From Pseudomonas indica NBRC 103045 (GTDB taxonomy: Bacteria > Pseudomonadota > Gammaproteobacteria > Pseudomonadales > Pseudomonadaceae): 64,000 nt of DNA. Below are positions 35,575-44,286 of this stretch, in pieces. Location: positions 1 through 64,000 of the forward strand of contig NZ_BDAC01000002.1 in the NCBI RefSeq assembly GCF_002091635.1, read 5' to 3'. Both the position numbers and the translations under genes were made by a program. Position 1 is the first letter of the stretch. Every line of letters begins with the position of its first letter. The notes under the pieces are model-generated. The model did no database searches, was not told the DNA's origin, and saw only the letters and a list, made by a program, of their open reading frames with translations.

Positions 35575-36338
35575 GCGCTTTTCTCCGCCATCAGGGTGTC
35601 GGCCAGATGCAGCACGGGTTCCAGTTCGCCGGCGATGTCACGCCAGAACAAATGGCCGACCAGGGTCAGCACCACCACCAGCCCCAGGATGCCGAGCCCC
35701 AGGCGAAAGCCGTCCGGCAATGAGCGGCGCACCGGCAGGCGTTTCGGCTCCACCGCCACTGGCCGTTCCAGCAGGTCGGAGACATCGGCGAAAGCCGGGT
35801 CGCGCTGCCAGGCGAAGGCGAACAGCGCATGCCGCCATTTCTCGTGCAGCGCCTGGCCGCGCTCGCCACGCAAGCGGCCATGGAAACCGAGGATCAGGCA
35901 TTGCAGGTAAACGTTGGCGAGATCGCGGGTGGCCGGTGCGCGCTCGTCGAGGATCTTCTTGATGGCGACCGGCAGCCGCTCGCCGGCGTTACGGCTGCGG
36001 TACAGGCGCGCTTCCAGCGGCTTTTCCTGCCAACCCGCCTGCCCGGCCCAGGGGGTGAAGACCAGCGTTTCATCGAGCAGCGCAACGAACGCGTAGACCA
36101 TCGCTTTCACCTGCTCGCCCGCGGAGTCGCCCACCTTAGCAAAGGCGCTGCGCCACAGACGACGGGTCGCCCGGGTCGCCTGCTCGGCGGTGCGTGCTAC
36201 CAATTGCCCGTCGCTGTCGTCGTCCTTCTCCAGCTCGTGCCAGACCTCGCGCCACTCGCGCCAGGCCTGCCTGAAGGCCGCACTCAACGAGGACTCATCG
36301 AGCCCCCCCATGCTCTGGCCAATCTTCCCTCCCGTCAT
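35571..36338 (-). CDS. tssL: T6SS membrane-complex protein TssL (DotU/IcmH family)
   Basis: 255 residues. The cytoplasmic helical domain contains YAFVALLDETLVFTPWAGQAGW and LANVYLQCLILGFHGRLRG, both family hallmarks. One membrane helix lies near the C-terminus (GLGILGLVVVLTLVGHLFW, about 210-230). There is no C-terminal OmpA-like peptidoglycan-binding domain, so anchoring must come from TssM/TssJ or another protein. It lies 15 bases after tssK. Confidence 0.93.
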   Translation of the reverse strand: MTGGKIGQSMGGLDESSLSAAFRQAWREWREVWHELEKDDDSDGQLVARTAEQATRATRRLWRSAFAKVGDSAGEQVKAMVYAFVALLDETLVFTPWAGQAGWQEKPLEARLYRSRNAGERLPVAIKKILDERAPATRDLANVYLQCLILGFHGRLRGERGQALHEKWRHALFAFAWQRDPAFADVSDLLERPVAVEPKRLPVRRSLPDGFRLGLGILGLVVVLTLVGHLFWRDIAGELEPVLHLADTLMAEKSA

Positions 36339-36353
36339 ACTGCATCCTTTTCT

Positions 36354-37685
36354 CTAGACGGTATCGTCCGCCGCCATGAACAGCACCACCTGCCAAGGCC
36401 CGATGCCCCCGCCGCTGCCCGGTTGGACGATGCGCAGTTTCTGCTGCGGATCGAACCACTCCCCTGCCGCCTGCACGACGAACAGCCGGGTGTCTTCGCC
36501 GACGCTGTAGGCCACTTGCTCCTGACGGCTCATGGCCTGTTGCGGCAGGCCGCTCATGCGCTGCCGCGCGAGGGTGGCGATATGCGCTTCGGAAGCGATG
36601 ATCGCCCGCCCCAGCCATTCCGCGGCGACATGGTCGCTGGCTCCCGCCGGCATCCTCAGGCCGATCACCAAGCGCTGGCGCGGCTGGTCTCGGTCCGGCA
36701 GTTGGAGGTGGAAGCCCTGGCCGTCCTGTTCGAACGGGATGCTGCGATAACCGGCCCGGACCCGTTCCAGCGTCCCCCCGAGCCAGTTCAGGACCTCCGT
36801 GTAGCCGCGCTGCAACTCCAGGAAGTCCAGCGGGGCGAATGCGGGCACCCCGGCAATCGGATCGAGCGCAGACCAGGAACCGGCCATGCCGGCCAGCAGC
36901 GCATGCAGGCTAGCCGGTGTGGCGACCCGGCTGTTCAGTGCCGCCTCCACTTCGGGCAGGCGCGCCCAGAGCGCGGCCAGTTGGTGGCGGATTTCGTCGG
37001 CATCGTCGCGGTTGCCGGCTTGCTGCGCATTCCGTAGGCGGCCGGAGAGGAACAGGCATTTTTCCCGTGCGCGCCCGCACAGCGCGGCGACCTGCTGGCC
37101 GAGCGGGGACTCAGGCAGGATGCGCGGGGTCGGCGGAACGTAGGAAAGCTGCACGTAACCGCCGCCCTGCTTGCCGACCTTGAGCAGCGGCAGGCAGATC
37201 GAATCGGCCTTGTTGGCATCGGTGGTCAGGCGCGCATTCGGGCGCCAGACGACGATCGGTTCGGGGTGTTCGCCGCTGGCCAGGTCGGGCACCGCATCGC
37301 CCACCGCCGAGGTGAGGCGCCCGTTCAGCGGAAGCAATTGCCCGCCCCGCCACAACGGGCTGACGGATAGATACACGGTGACCGAGGGTTGGCCGGAGGC
37401 GGCGATCGCGTCGGCCACATCCAGCTCCAGCGCACCGTCGCTGGCGAGGTTCAGGCGGACCGGCAAACCATCGGGCAAGATCGCATCGACGGCGGTCACC
37501 CGGACCTTGCCGGCGCAGAGCGCGGAGGGATCGATCTCGAACTGCTCGACACCCCAGAACCAGGGGTTGCAGGCCTTGGCGAAGTGAGCTGCGAGCGCCT
37601 CGGCGCGCAGTCCTTGCAACTGGAAGTGCTGGGGCAGCAACTGCATGCCTTCGTGCCAACACACCACGTCCGGTAACGCGCTCAT
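36354..37685 (-). CDS. tssK: T6SS baseplate protein TssK
   Basis: 443 residues, normal TssK length. It starts with the conserved VVCWHEGMQLLPQHFQLQ (compare W-x-EGM-x-L-x-PQHFQ) and ends with the IGPWQVVLFMAADD-type tail region. TssK trimers link the baseplate wedge (TssFGE) to the membrane complex. AGGGAG precedes the ATG. It lies 55 bases behind tssJ in the same transcript. Confidence 0.95.
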   Translation of the reverse strand: MSALPDVVCWHEGMQLLPQHFQLQGLRAEALAAHFAKACNPWFWGVEQFEIDPSALCAGKVRVTAVDAILPDGLPVRLNLASDGALELDVADAIAASGQPSVTVYLSVSPLWRGGQLLPLNGRLTSAVGDAVPDLASGEHPEPIVVWRPNARLTTDANKADSICLPLLKVGKQGGGYVQLSYVPPTPRILPESPLGQQVAALCGRAREKCLFLSGRLRNAQQAGNRDDADEIRHQLAALWARLPEVEAALNSRVATPASLHALLAGMAGSWSALDPIAGVPAFAPLDFLELQRGYTEVLNWLGGTLERVRAGYRSIPFEQDGQGFHLQLPDRDQPRQRLVIGLRMPAGASDHVAAEWLGRAIIASEAHIATLARQRMSGLPQQAMSRQEQVAYSVGEDTRLFVVQAAGEWFDPQQKLRIVQPGSGGGIGPWQVVLFMAADDTV

Positions 37686-37740
37686 ACGACTCCCTTCACA
37701 TCACGACGGCGACGCCGTGGAGACCTGCAGCCGCTCTGTG

Positions 37741-38211
37741 TCAGCGTTCTTCGCCGCTCAGCAGCCGCATGTCCCTGCTCTCGAACTTCAACCAGACCAT
37801 GCGCTGGTCATCCAGACGCAGTCGGTGGACCCCGGGTGTGTTATAGCCGGCAAAGACCAAAAGTCCAGCCGATGGTTCGCCGGCCAGCGGAAAGTCGTTG
37901 GATTCCATGAATTGGCCCGGCACCAGCTCCAGGCTCCAGACCGAGAGCTGCGTGCGGTAATCGCGCCGGAACTGTTCGCGCTCGGCGAACCACTGCCGGG
38001 CGGGGATGCCGGACAGCTGCTTGAGCAGCTCGGCATCGCGCACCGCGATGAAGTCCACGGCGATCGGCGTGTTGTCGTTGGCACGCGCCGCCACGTCCAG
38101 CCGCAGCGTGTCCAACTCCACCTTGGGGTCGAACAGAGAACAGCCGGACAGTGCCAGAAACGCAGCCAGAACCGGAAGAACACATACGAAAAACGAACTT
38201 CCCTGCCTCAT
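37741..38211 (-). CDS. tssJ: T6SS outer-membrane lipoprotein TssJ
   Basis: 156 residues. A lipoprotein signal peptide ends in LALSGC, with the lipidated Cys at position 24. The mature part is a transthyretin-like beta sandwich (LDTLRLDVAARANDNTPIAVDFIAV...). It anchors the TssLM complex to the outer membrane. GGAAG five bases before the ATG at 38211 makes this start better than the one four codons upstream. It heads the minus-strand unit, facing tssB across a 209-base promoter region. Confidence 0.9.
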   Translation of the reverse strand: MRQGSSFFVCVLPVLAAFLALSGCSLFDPKVELDTLRLDVAARANDNTPIAVDFIAVRDAELLKQLSGIPARQWFAEREQFRRDYRTQLSVWSLELVPGQFMESNDFPLAGEPSAGLLVFAGYNTPGVHRLRLDDQRMVWLKFESRDMRLLSGEER

Positions 38212-38420
38212 TCGGACTTCCATCGAAAAAATTCAACTTGCGTTTTTATAGACCTGTCCTAGCGTCTTGGATAGTTCGTCGTGCGACGAATCGGAGGGAT
38301 CGCCAGCGACAGCGACGGGAAAGCCCCACCCTGTCGAGTCTGTGGTCCAGCAAGGGAGTGCGATGGCCAAGGGAAACCGATGCGTTGCGCTCTCGCTCAT
38401 TGCATTGGAGACAAGCCGCC
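38212..38420. promoter_or_regulatory. Divergent promoter region of the T6SS locus (tssJ / tssB)
   Basis: 209 bases between the start codons of tssJ and tssB, which must hold promoters for both arms. An AT-rich patch lies at about 38223-38260. I found no convincing -24/-12 (sigma-54) element or Fur box, and no sigma-54 activator gene of the Sfa type is visible in the window. Confidence 0.55.
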
Positions 38421-38978
38421 ATGGCCGAAAGTACTCAGCACAAGCTCGACAGGGTCCGCCCGCCCCGCGTGCAAATCACCTACGACGTCGAGATCGGTGA
38501 TGCCATCGAGAAGAAGGAGCTGCCGCTGGTGGTCGGTATCCTCGCCGACCTCTCCGGCAAGCCGGAGGTGCCGCTGCCCAAGCTCGGCGAGCGCCGCTTC
38601 GTCGAGATCGATCGCGACAACTTCAACCAGGTCCTCGCCTCGGTCGCGCCCCGCGCCGCCATCCAGGTCGACAACACCCTCAGCAACGACGGCAGCAAGC
38701 TGAACGTCGCGCTGCAGTTCGACCACATCGACGCCTTCGACCCGGTCAACATCGTCAAGCAGGTCACCCCGCTGCGCCGCCTGTTCGAGGCCCGCCAGCG
38801 CCTGCGCGACCTGCTGACCAAGCTGGACGGCAACGACGACCTCGACAAGCTGCTCCAAGAAGTCGTGGCCAATACCGAAGGGCTTCAGGAAATCAAATCG
38901 GCCCGTCCGGATGCCGAGCCCGCGGCCACCGACGCCGCGCCGGCCGACGGCGAAGCACCCGCCGAACCCCAAGCCTGA
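38421..38978 (+). CDS. tssB: T6SS sheath small subunit TssB
   Basis: 185 residues, with the VQITYDVEIGDAIEKKELPLVVGILADLSG opening and FVEIDRDNFNQVLASVAPRA typical of VipA/TssB. The C-terminal 25 residues are Ala/Pro/Asp-rich (low complexity). It forms the contractile sheath with TssC, encoded 30 bases downstream. Recycled after firing by ClpV (TssH). Confidence 0.95.
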   Translation: MAESTQHKLDRVRPPRVQITYDVEIGDAIEKKELPLVVGILADLSGKPEVPLPKLGERRFVEIDRDNFNQVLASVAPRAAIQVDNTLSNDGSKLNVALQFDHIDAFDPVNIVKQVTPLRRLFEARQRLRDLLTKLDGNDDLDKLLQEVVANTEGLQEIKSARPDAEPAATDAAPADGEAPAEPQA

Positions 38979-39008
38979 TCGCCAGCCCTATTCCACGGAG
39001 GAGTCGCC

Positions 39009-40487
39009 ATGGCCACCGCCAGCGAACAAACCAGCGAGAGCACGACCCAGACGTTATCCCTGCTCGACCGAATCATCGCCGAGGGCCGTATGGCTCACGA
39101 TGACAGCCAGCAGGACTATGCCCGCGATATGCTCGCGGAATTCGCCACCCAGGTCCTCGACGAAGGCATGGCCATCGACAAGGACACCGTGGCCATGATC
39201 AACGATCGCATCGGCCAGATCGACGAACTGATCAGTGCCCAGCTCAACCAAATCCTGCATCACCCCGACATGCAGAAGCTGGAAGCCACCTGGCGCGGGC
39301 TGCACATGCTGGTGCAAAACACCGAGACCAGTACCCGTCTCAAGCTGCGCCTGCTCAACGTGACGCAGAAGGAGCTGCAGACCGACCTGGAAAAGGCCGT
39401 CGAATTCGACCAGAGCGCGCTGTTCAAGAAAATCTACGAGGAAGAATACGGCACCTTCGGCGGCCATCCCTTCAGCCTGCTGGTGGGTGACTATGCCTTC
39501 GGCCGGCACCCGCAGGACATTGGCCTGCTGGAGAAGCTCTCCAACGTCGCCGCTGCCGCCCATGCCCCCTTCATTGCCGCCGCCAGTCCGCGCCTGTTCG
39601 ACATGGACAGCTTCACCGAACTGGCCGTGCCGCGTGACTTGGCGAAGATTTTCGAGAGCCTGGAGCTGATCAAGTGGCGCTCGTTCCGCGAGAGCGAGGA
39701 TTCGCGCTACGTCTCCCTGGTGCTGCCGCGCTTTCTGCTGCGCCTGCCCTACGGACCGGATACCTGTCCGGTGGAAGGCATGAACTACGTCGAGGACGTC
39801 ACCGGCACCGACCACAGCAAGTACCTCTGGGGCAACGCCGCCTGGGCGCTCGCCCAGCGCATCACCGAAGCCTTCGCCCGCTACGGCTGGTGTGCCGCGA
39901 TCCGCGGCGCGGAAGGCGGCGGCGCGGTGGAGGGGCTGCCGGCGCATACGTTCCGTACCAGTTCCGGCGACCTGTCGCTGAAGTGCCCGACGGAAGTGGC
40001 GATCACCGACCGCCGCGAGAAAGAGCTGAACGACCTGGGCTTCATCTCCCTGTGCCACAAGAAGAACACCGACATGGCCGTGTTCTTCGGCGGGCAGACC
40101 GCCAACAAGGCCAAGGTCTACAACACCAACGAGGCGAACGCCAACGCGCGGATTTCGGCGATGCTGCCCTACGTGCTCGCGGCGTCGCGCTTCGCGCACT
40201 ACCTCAAGGTGATCATGCGCGACAAGATCGGCAGCTTCATGACCCGCGACAATGTGCAGAGTTACCTGAACAACTGGATCGCCGACTACGTGCTGATCAA
40301 CGACAACGCCCCGCAGGAGATCAAGGCGCAGTACCCGCTGCGCGAGGCGCGGGTCGACGTCACTGAGGTGGCCGGCAAGCCGGGCTGCTACCGCGCCACG
40401 GTGTTCCTGCGCCCGCACTTCCAACTGGAGGAGCTGACGGCGTCGATCCGCCTGGTCGCCACCCTGCCGCCGCCGGTCGCGGCCTGA
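39009..40487 (+). CDS. tssC: T6SS sheath large subunit TssC
   Basis: 492 residues. Family marks include LLVGDYAFGRHPQDI, FRESEDSRYVSLVLPRFLLRLPYG, the GNAAWALAQRITEAFARYGWCAAIRG stretch and the C-terminal FLRPHFQLEELTASIRLVATLP. Its N-terminal helix carries the ClpV-contact region in VipA/VipB homologues. GGAGGA precedes the ATG. Confidence 0.96.
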   Translation: MATASEQTSESTTQTLSLLDRIIAEGRMAHDDSQQDYARDMLAEFATQVLDEGMAIDKDTVAMINDRIGQIDELISAQLNQILHHPDMQKLEATWRGLHMLVQNTETSTRLKLRLLNVTQKELQTDLEKAVEFDQSALFKKIYEEEYGTFGGHPFSLLVGDYAFGRHPQDIGLLEKLSNVAAAAHAPFIAAASPRLFDMDSFTELAVPRDLAKIFESLELIKWRSFRESEDSRYVSLVLPRFLLRLPYGPDTCPVEGMNYVEDVTGTDHSKYLWGNAAWALAQRITEAFARYGWCAAIRGAEGGGAVEGLPAHTFRTSSGDLSLKCPTEVAITDRREKELNDLGFISLCHKKNTDMAVFFGGQTANKAKVYNTNEANANARISAMLPYVLAASRFAHYLKVIMRDKIGSFMTRDNVQSYLNNWIADYVLINDNAPQEIKAQYPLREARVDVTEVAGKPGCYRATVFLRPHFQLEELTASIRLVATLPPPVAA

Positions 40488-40559
40488 CCGATTCTCCGCC
40501 GGCACGTCCGGCGGGGATGTTTTCTCTCATAGCGCGCCCACAATTCGGAGTTTCAAGCG

Positions 40560-41057
40560 ATGGATGCAATCATTCTCGACCTCGGCGGCGACATCAAAGG
40601 CGACTGTCTGCTGGAAGGCTACCAGGACAAGATCGAGCTGATGTCCTACAGCCACAACGTGGCCATGCAGGTCACCAACGATGTCAGCAACTCGGAACGG
40701 ACCTCGGGCAAGCCGCATATCGGCGAGTTCACCGTCACCAAGTTCGTCGACAGTTCCACCCCTTCCCTCAACGAATACTGCTGCGCCGGCAAACCCCTGC
40801 CGGAGGTGAAAATCCTCGTCGGGCGCAATGCCGCCGAGGGCGACGGCAAGGTGCTGCCGTTCATCATCTACACGCTCAACAACGTGGTGTTCTCCAACGT
40901 CAGCGTCAGTGGCGGCGCGGGCGGCAAGCCGGTGGAAACGCTCTCCATGAACTTCACCAAGATCAAGTGGGAGCTGACCGCACAGAAAGACGACGGCACC
41001 AAGGAAGGCACCGCCGCCTCCACCTGGGACTTGGCCGCCAACAAGCTCGTCAAGTAA
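40560..41057 (+). CDS. hcp: T6SS tube protein Hcp (TssD)
   Basis: 165 residues. The start MDAIILDLGGDIKGDCLLEG and the segment ISHNVAMQV-like YSHNVAMQVTNDVSNSERTSGKPHIGEF match the Hcp3 type as I recall it from P. aeruginosa. Hexameric rings stack into the tube that is expelled; the ring lumen can carry small effectors. It is the only hcp in the window and lies within the structural operon. CGGAG precedes the ATG. Confidence 0.95.
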   Translation: MDAIILDLGGDIKGDCLLEGYQDKIELMSYSHNVAMQVTNDVSNSERTSGKPHIGEFTVTKFVDSSTPSLNEYCCAGKPLPEVKILVGRNAAEGDGKVLPFIIYTLNNVVFSNVSVSGGAGGKPVETLSMNFTKIKWELTAQKDDGTKEGTAASTWDLAANKLVK

Positions 41058-41069
41058 GCCGACAACACC

Positions 41070-41525
41070 ATGGCCGTATACGGGGCAGGAAGTCAGCCGC
41101 CGCTGTTCGAGCGGCTGGCCTCGGAAGACGAAGAGGACCACGCGTCGCCGGTCTATGACCGGCACGCGCTGGCGGAATCGGTGCGCAACGAGTTGCAGCG
41201 CCTGCTCAACACCCGTCGCGCCAGCCGGCGGCGTCTGCCGCAGTTGAGCATCATCGACTACGGCATTCCCGACTGGAGCGCCCTGCATGGCGAGCGCGGC
41301 GACGACCGCCGTCTGCTCGCCCGCGAGATACGCGACGCCATCGCTCGCTTCGAGCCGCGCCTGTCGCTCGACACGGTGGAGGCGATCCCCCTGCCCAACC
41401 AGCTCCAGACGCTGAGCATCAAACTGACCGGCAGCCTGCGCGAAGGCGATCGGCGCTGGCCGGTGGCCTTCGTGATCGATACGGCGACGGATGGGCTCGA
41501 GGTACGCCATGAGCGACTCGATTGA
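41070..41525 (+). CDS. tssE: T6SS baseplate protein TssE (gp25-like)
   Basis: 151 residues. The gp25-like core includes LSIIDYGIPDWSALH, REIRDAIARFEPRLSLDTVEAI and SIKLTGSL. It initiates sheath polymerisation in the baseplate wedge. Its 3' end overlaps the tssF start by 17 bases. The ribosome-binding site is weak, suggesting coupling to hcp. Confidence 0.92.
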   Translation: MAVYGAGSQPPLFERLASEDEEDHASPVYDRHALAESVRNELQRLLNTRRASRRRLPQLSIIDYGIPDWSALHGERGDDRRLLAREIRDAIARFEPRLSLDTVEAIPLPNQLQTLSIKLTGSLREGDRRWPVAFVIDTATDGLEVRHERLD

Positions 41526-43302
41526 CCAGGAGCTGCTGGACTATTACCAGCGCGAGCTGACCTGGCTGCGGCATGCCGGCGCCCGTTTCGCCGAGCGCTA
41601 CCCCAAGGTCGCCCGGCGCCTGGAGCTGGCCCCCGGCGAATGCCCGGATCCGCATGTGGAGCGGCTGCTGGAAGGCTTTTCGCTGCTCGCCGCACGCCTG
41701 CAACGTCGCCTCGACGATGACTACGCCGAGTTCAGCGACGCCCTGCTGGAACAGCTTTACCCACTGGCCCTGCGGCCGCTGCCGTCCGCTGCCATCGTCC
41801 AGTTCGAGCCGGACCCGACCAAGGGCAACCTCGCCGAAGGCTATGCGCTGCCACGGGATACGCCGCTGTTCATCACCACCCGCAGCGGCGAGAGCATCCA
41901 TTTCCGCACCACCGCCGACGTTACCCTCTGGCCGCTGGAAATCAGCGACGCCGTGCTGCTCTGCGCGGAAGAAGCCCAGGCCCTGACTGGCGTGCCACAG
42001 GCCCGCTCGGCGCTGCGCCTGACCCTGCGCAGCCTCGGCGAAACGCCTTGTGCCGAACTGCCCATCCGGCAGCTGCGGCTGCACCTGGCCGCCTCGCCAG
42101 TGGTCAACGCGACACTGTACGACCTGATCGGCGCCCACACCGTGCAGCTTCTTCGCGGCCCTGCCGGGACACCGCCGAAGCGTCAGGCAGGTTCGCCCGC
42201 ACCGGTCGGATTCGCTGCCGACGAGGCCCTGTTGCCCGACGAGGATGGCCTGCATCCCGGATTGCGCCTGCTGGCGGAATACTTCGCCTACCCGGACAAG
42301 TTCGTCTTCTTCGACGTGCCCCTGGACATGCCGGAGGATGCGAACGAGGCGCTGGACCTCTATCTGGTTTTCGACCGTGCCCCGGCGGCGCGCCTCAATC
42401 TGCAACGCACCGACCTCGCCCTCGGCTGCGCCCCGGCGATCAACCTGTTTCCCCGTACCTCCGAGCCGCTGCGCCCGGATGGCACCCGCAGCGAGTACCG
42501 GCTGGTCGCCGACAGCCACCGGGAAAACTCGGTGGAGATCCACAGCATCCGAGCCCTGCGCGCCAGCTCGACGCGCGGCGTACAGAAGGTGCCGGCCTAT
42601 TACGGCTACCAGCACGGCATGGGCGACAGCCCGCTGTATTGGCATGCGCGGCGCATCAACGGGCTGACGCCCAACCGGCTCGGCTCCGACCTGCTGCTGA
42701 GCCTGGTGGACACCGCCTTCGACCCGCTCCGCGACGCCCCCGAATACAGCCTGACCGCCGAGTTGCTGTGCACCAACCGGCATCTGGCGGAAAGCCTCGG
42801 CGCGGGCACCCGGCTGGCTTTCGAACGCCCCGGCCCGGTAGCGCGCGCCAGCCTGCGCAACATGCCCAGCCCACAGAGCCTGCCCCGCCTGGGCGGCGAA
42901 TCGCGCTGGAAGCTGGTCTCGCAGTTGACGCTCAATCACCTCTCCCTGGTGGAGGGCGAGCAGGCCCTGGGCGCGCTCAAGGAAATGCTCCACCTGCACA
43001 ACCTGCGCGAGGAGAGCAGCGCCCGCAGGCAGATCGACGGACTGGTCCGGCTCGACTGCGAACGGGTTGTCGCCCGTGTCGGCACCGATGCCTGGCGCGG
43101 TTGGCGCAACGGGTTGGAAGTGCGTATCGCGGTCGATCCGCAGCATTTCGTCGGCACCAGTGCCGTGCTGTTTTCCGGGGTGATGGCGCAGTTCTTCTCG
43201 CTCTACGCCAACGCCAACCGCTTCGTCCGCACGGTGCTGGTCCAGGCCGACAAGGAGATCAAGACGTGGGAGCCACAGGCCGGAATGCCCCTCTCGCTCT
43301 GA
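41509..43302 (+). CDS. tssF: T6SS baseplate protein TssF
   Basis: 597 residues, beginning LLDYYQRELTWLRHAGARFAERYPKVARRLEL, the classic TssF/VasA N-terminus, followed by PHVERLLEGFSLLAARLQRRLDDDYAEFSDALLEQLYP. The C-terminal domain ends SLYANANRFVRTVLVQADKEIKTWEP. GAGG lies eight bases before the ATG, inside tssE. Confidence 0.95.
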   Translation: MSDSIDQELLDYYQRELTWLRHAGARFAERYPKVARRLELAPGECPDPHVERLLEGFSLLAARLQRRLDDDYAEFSDALLEQLYPLALRPLPSAAIVQFEPDPTKGNLAEGYALPRDTPLFITTRSGESIHFRTTADVTLWPLEISDAVLLCAEEAQALTGVPQARSALRLTLRSLGETPCAELPIRQLRLHLAASPVVNATLYDLIGAHTVQLLRGPAGTPPKRQAGSPAPVGFAADEALLPDEDGLHPGLRLLAEYFAYPDKFVFFDVPLDMPEDANEALDLYLVFDRAPAARLNLQRTDLALGCAPAINLFPRTSEPLRPDGTRSEYRLVADSHRENSVEIHSIRALRASSTRGVQKVPAYYGYQHGMGDSPLYWHARRINGLTPNRLGSDLLLSLVDTAFDPLRDAPEYSLTAELLCTNRHLAESLGAGTRLAFERPGPVARASLRNMPSPQSLPRLGGESRWKLVSQLTLNHLSLVEGEQALGALKEMLHLHNLREESSARRQIDGLVRLDCERVVARVGTDAWRGWRNGLEVRIAVDPQHFVGTSAVLFSGVMAQFFSLYANANRFVRTVLVQADKEIKTWEPQAGMPLSL

Positions 43303-44285
43303 GCGCGCGCCTGCGCCGCCAGCCGCAGGCGTTCGAACTGATGCAGGCGTTGCTGCTGCTCGAACGCGAGCGACCGGATGCAATGCCACTGGGCAGCAGT
43401 ACCGTCCCGAGCGGCGAGGCCGTGCGCCTGCGCGGCCCGTTGACGCCGCTGTTCGCCTCCAGCCAGGTGGAGCGACTGGTGGAAGATGGTGAGCCCGTGC
43501 CGGTGCTGACCACGCCGGTGTTCGGCCTCGGCGGCCCGGACGGCCCCCTGCCCTACGCCTATCAGGAATGGCTGCAACAACGCGCCCGCCGCAAGGACCA
43601 CGCTCCGGCGGAATTCCTCGACCTGTTCCAGCACCGCCTGCTCAGCCTGCTCTACCGCGTGCTGCGCAAGCACCGTGTCGCCCTGGGCTTCACCGCACCG
43701 GCGGACAGCCCCGTGCAGGCGCAATTGCGCGCCCTGACCGGGCTGCTGCCGCGTCACGTGCGCCAGCGCCAGGCGGTACCCGACGAAGCCTTCCTGGCGC
43801 GCGCCGCACTGTTCGCCGGGCAGCGCCGTTCGCTGGCCGGGTTCGCCAGCATCGTCCGCTGCCACTTCGGCGTGGCGGCCCGCCTGTCCGCCTACGAAGG
43901 CGCCTGGCGCAGCATTCCGTCCGCCTCGCGCAGCCGTTTGGGCCGCTCGGGGCGCAACCTGCAACTGGGTCGCAACGCCGTGGTCGGTACCCACGTCTGG
44001 GACGAGCATGCCGGCATCCGCTTGACCCTTGGCCCGTTGTCGCCTCGGCAGGCATCGTCATTCCTGCCCAACGGTGCCCATCACCGGCAACTCGCCAGCC
44101 TGGCCGCGATGTACTTCGGTCCCGATCTCGACGTGTCGCTCACCCTCTTGGTGGATAGCGCCGGGCCCATGGTCCTGGATCGTCAGTCGCCGCCGCTGCT
44201 GGGCTGGAACGGTGGCCTGCAACGCCAGGCCAACCCCGCGCAGCAGCGCATCGATATCCGCTTGCAGCAGCCGGAGGTGGCCTGA
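43266..44285 (+). CDS. tssG: T6SS baseplate protein TssG
   Basis: 339 residues from a GTG start at 43266, chosen because AAGGAGA lies eight bases upstream and the following residues fit the family. It overlaps the end of tssF by 37 bases. Typical TssG stretches are FELMQALLLLERERPD, FLDLFQHRLLSLLYRVLRKHR, LPRHVRQR and AVVGTHVWDEHAGIRLTLGPLS. It forms the wedge with TssF and TssE and contacts VgrG and TssK. Longer upstream readings in this frame are antisense-quality sequence over tssF. Confidence 0.92.
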   Translation: MGATGRNAPLALSARLRRQPQAFELMQALLLLERERPDAMPLGSSTVPSGEAVRLRGPLTPLFASSQVERLVEDGEPVPVLTTPVFGLGGPDGPLPYAYQEWLQQRARRKDHAPAEFLDLFQHRLLSLLYRVLRKHRVALGFTAPADSPVQAQLRALTGLLPRHVRQRQAVPDEAFLARAALFAGQRRSLAGFASIVRCHFGVAARLSAYEGAWRSIPSASRSRLGRSGRNLQLGRNAVVGTHVWDEHAGIRLTLGPLSPRQASSFLPNGAHHRQLASLAAMYFGPDLDVSLTLLVDSAGPMVLDRQSPPLLGWNGGLQRQANPAQQRIDIRLQQPEVA

Positions 44286-44286
44286 C

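Noticed and set aside
38212-38420. A sigma-54 promoter for the T6SS genes
   Set aside because: No GG-N10-GC pair with proper flanks was found by eye, and no Sfa-type activator gene is in the window.
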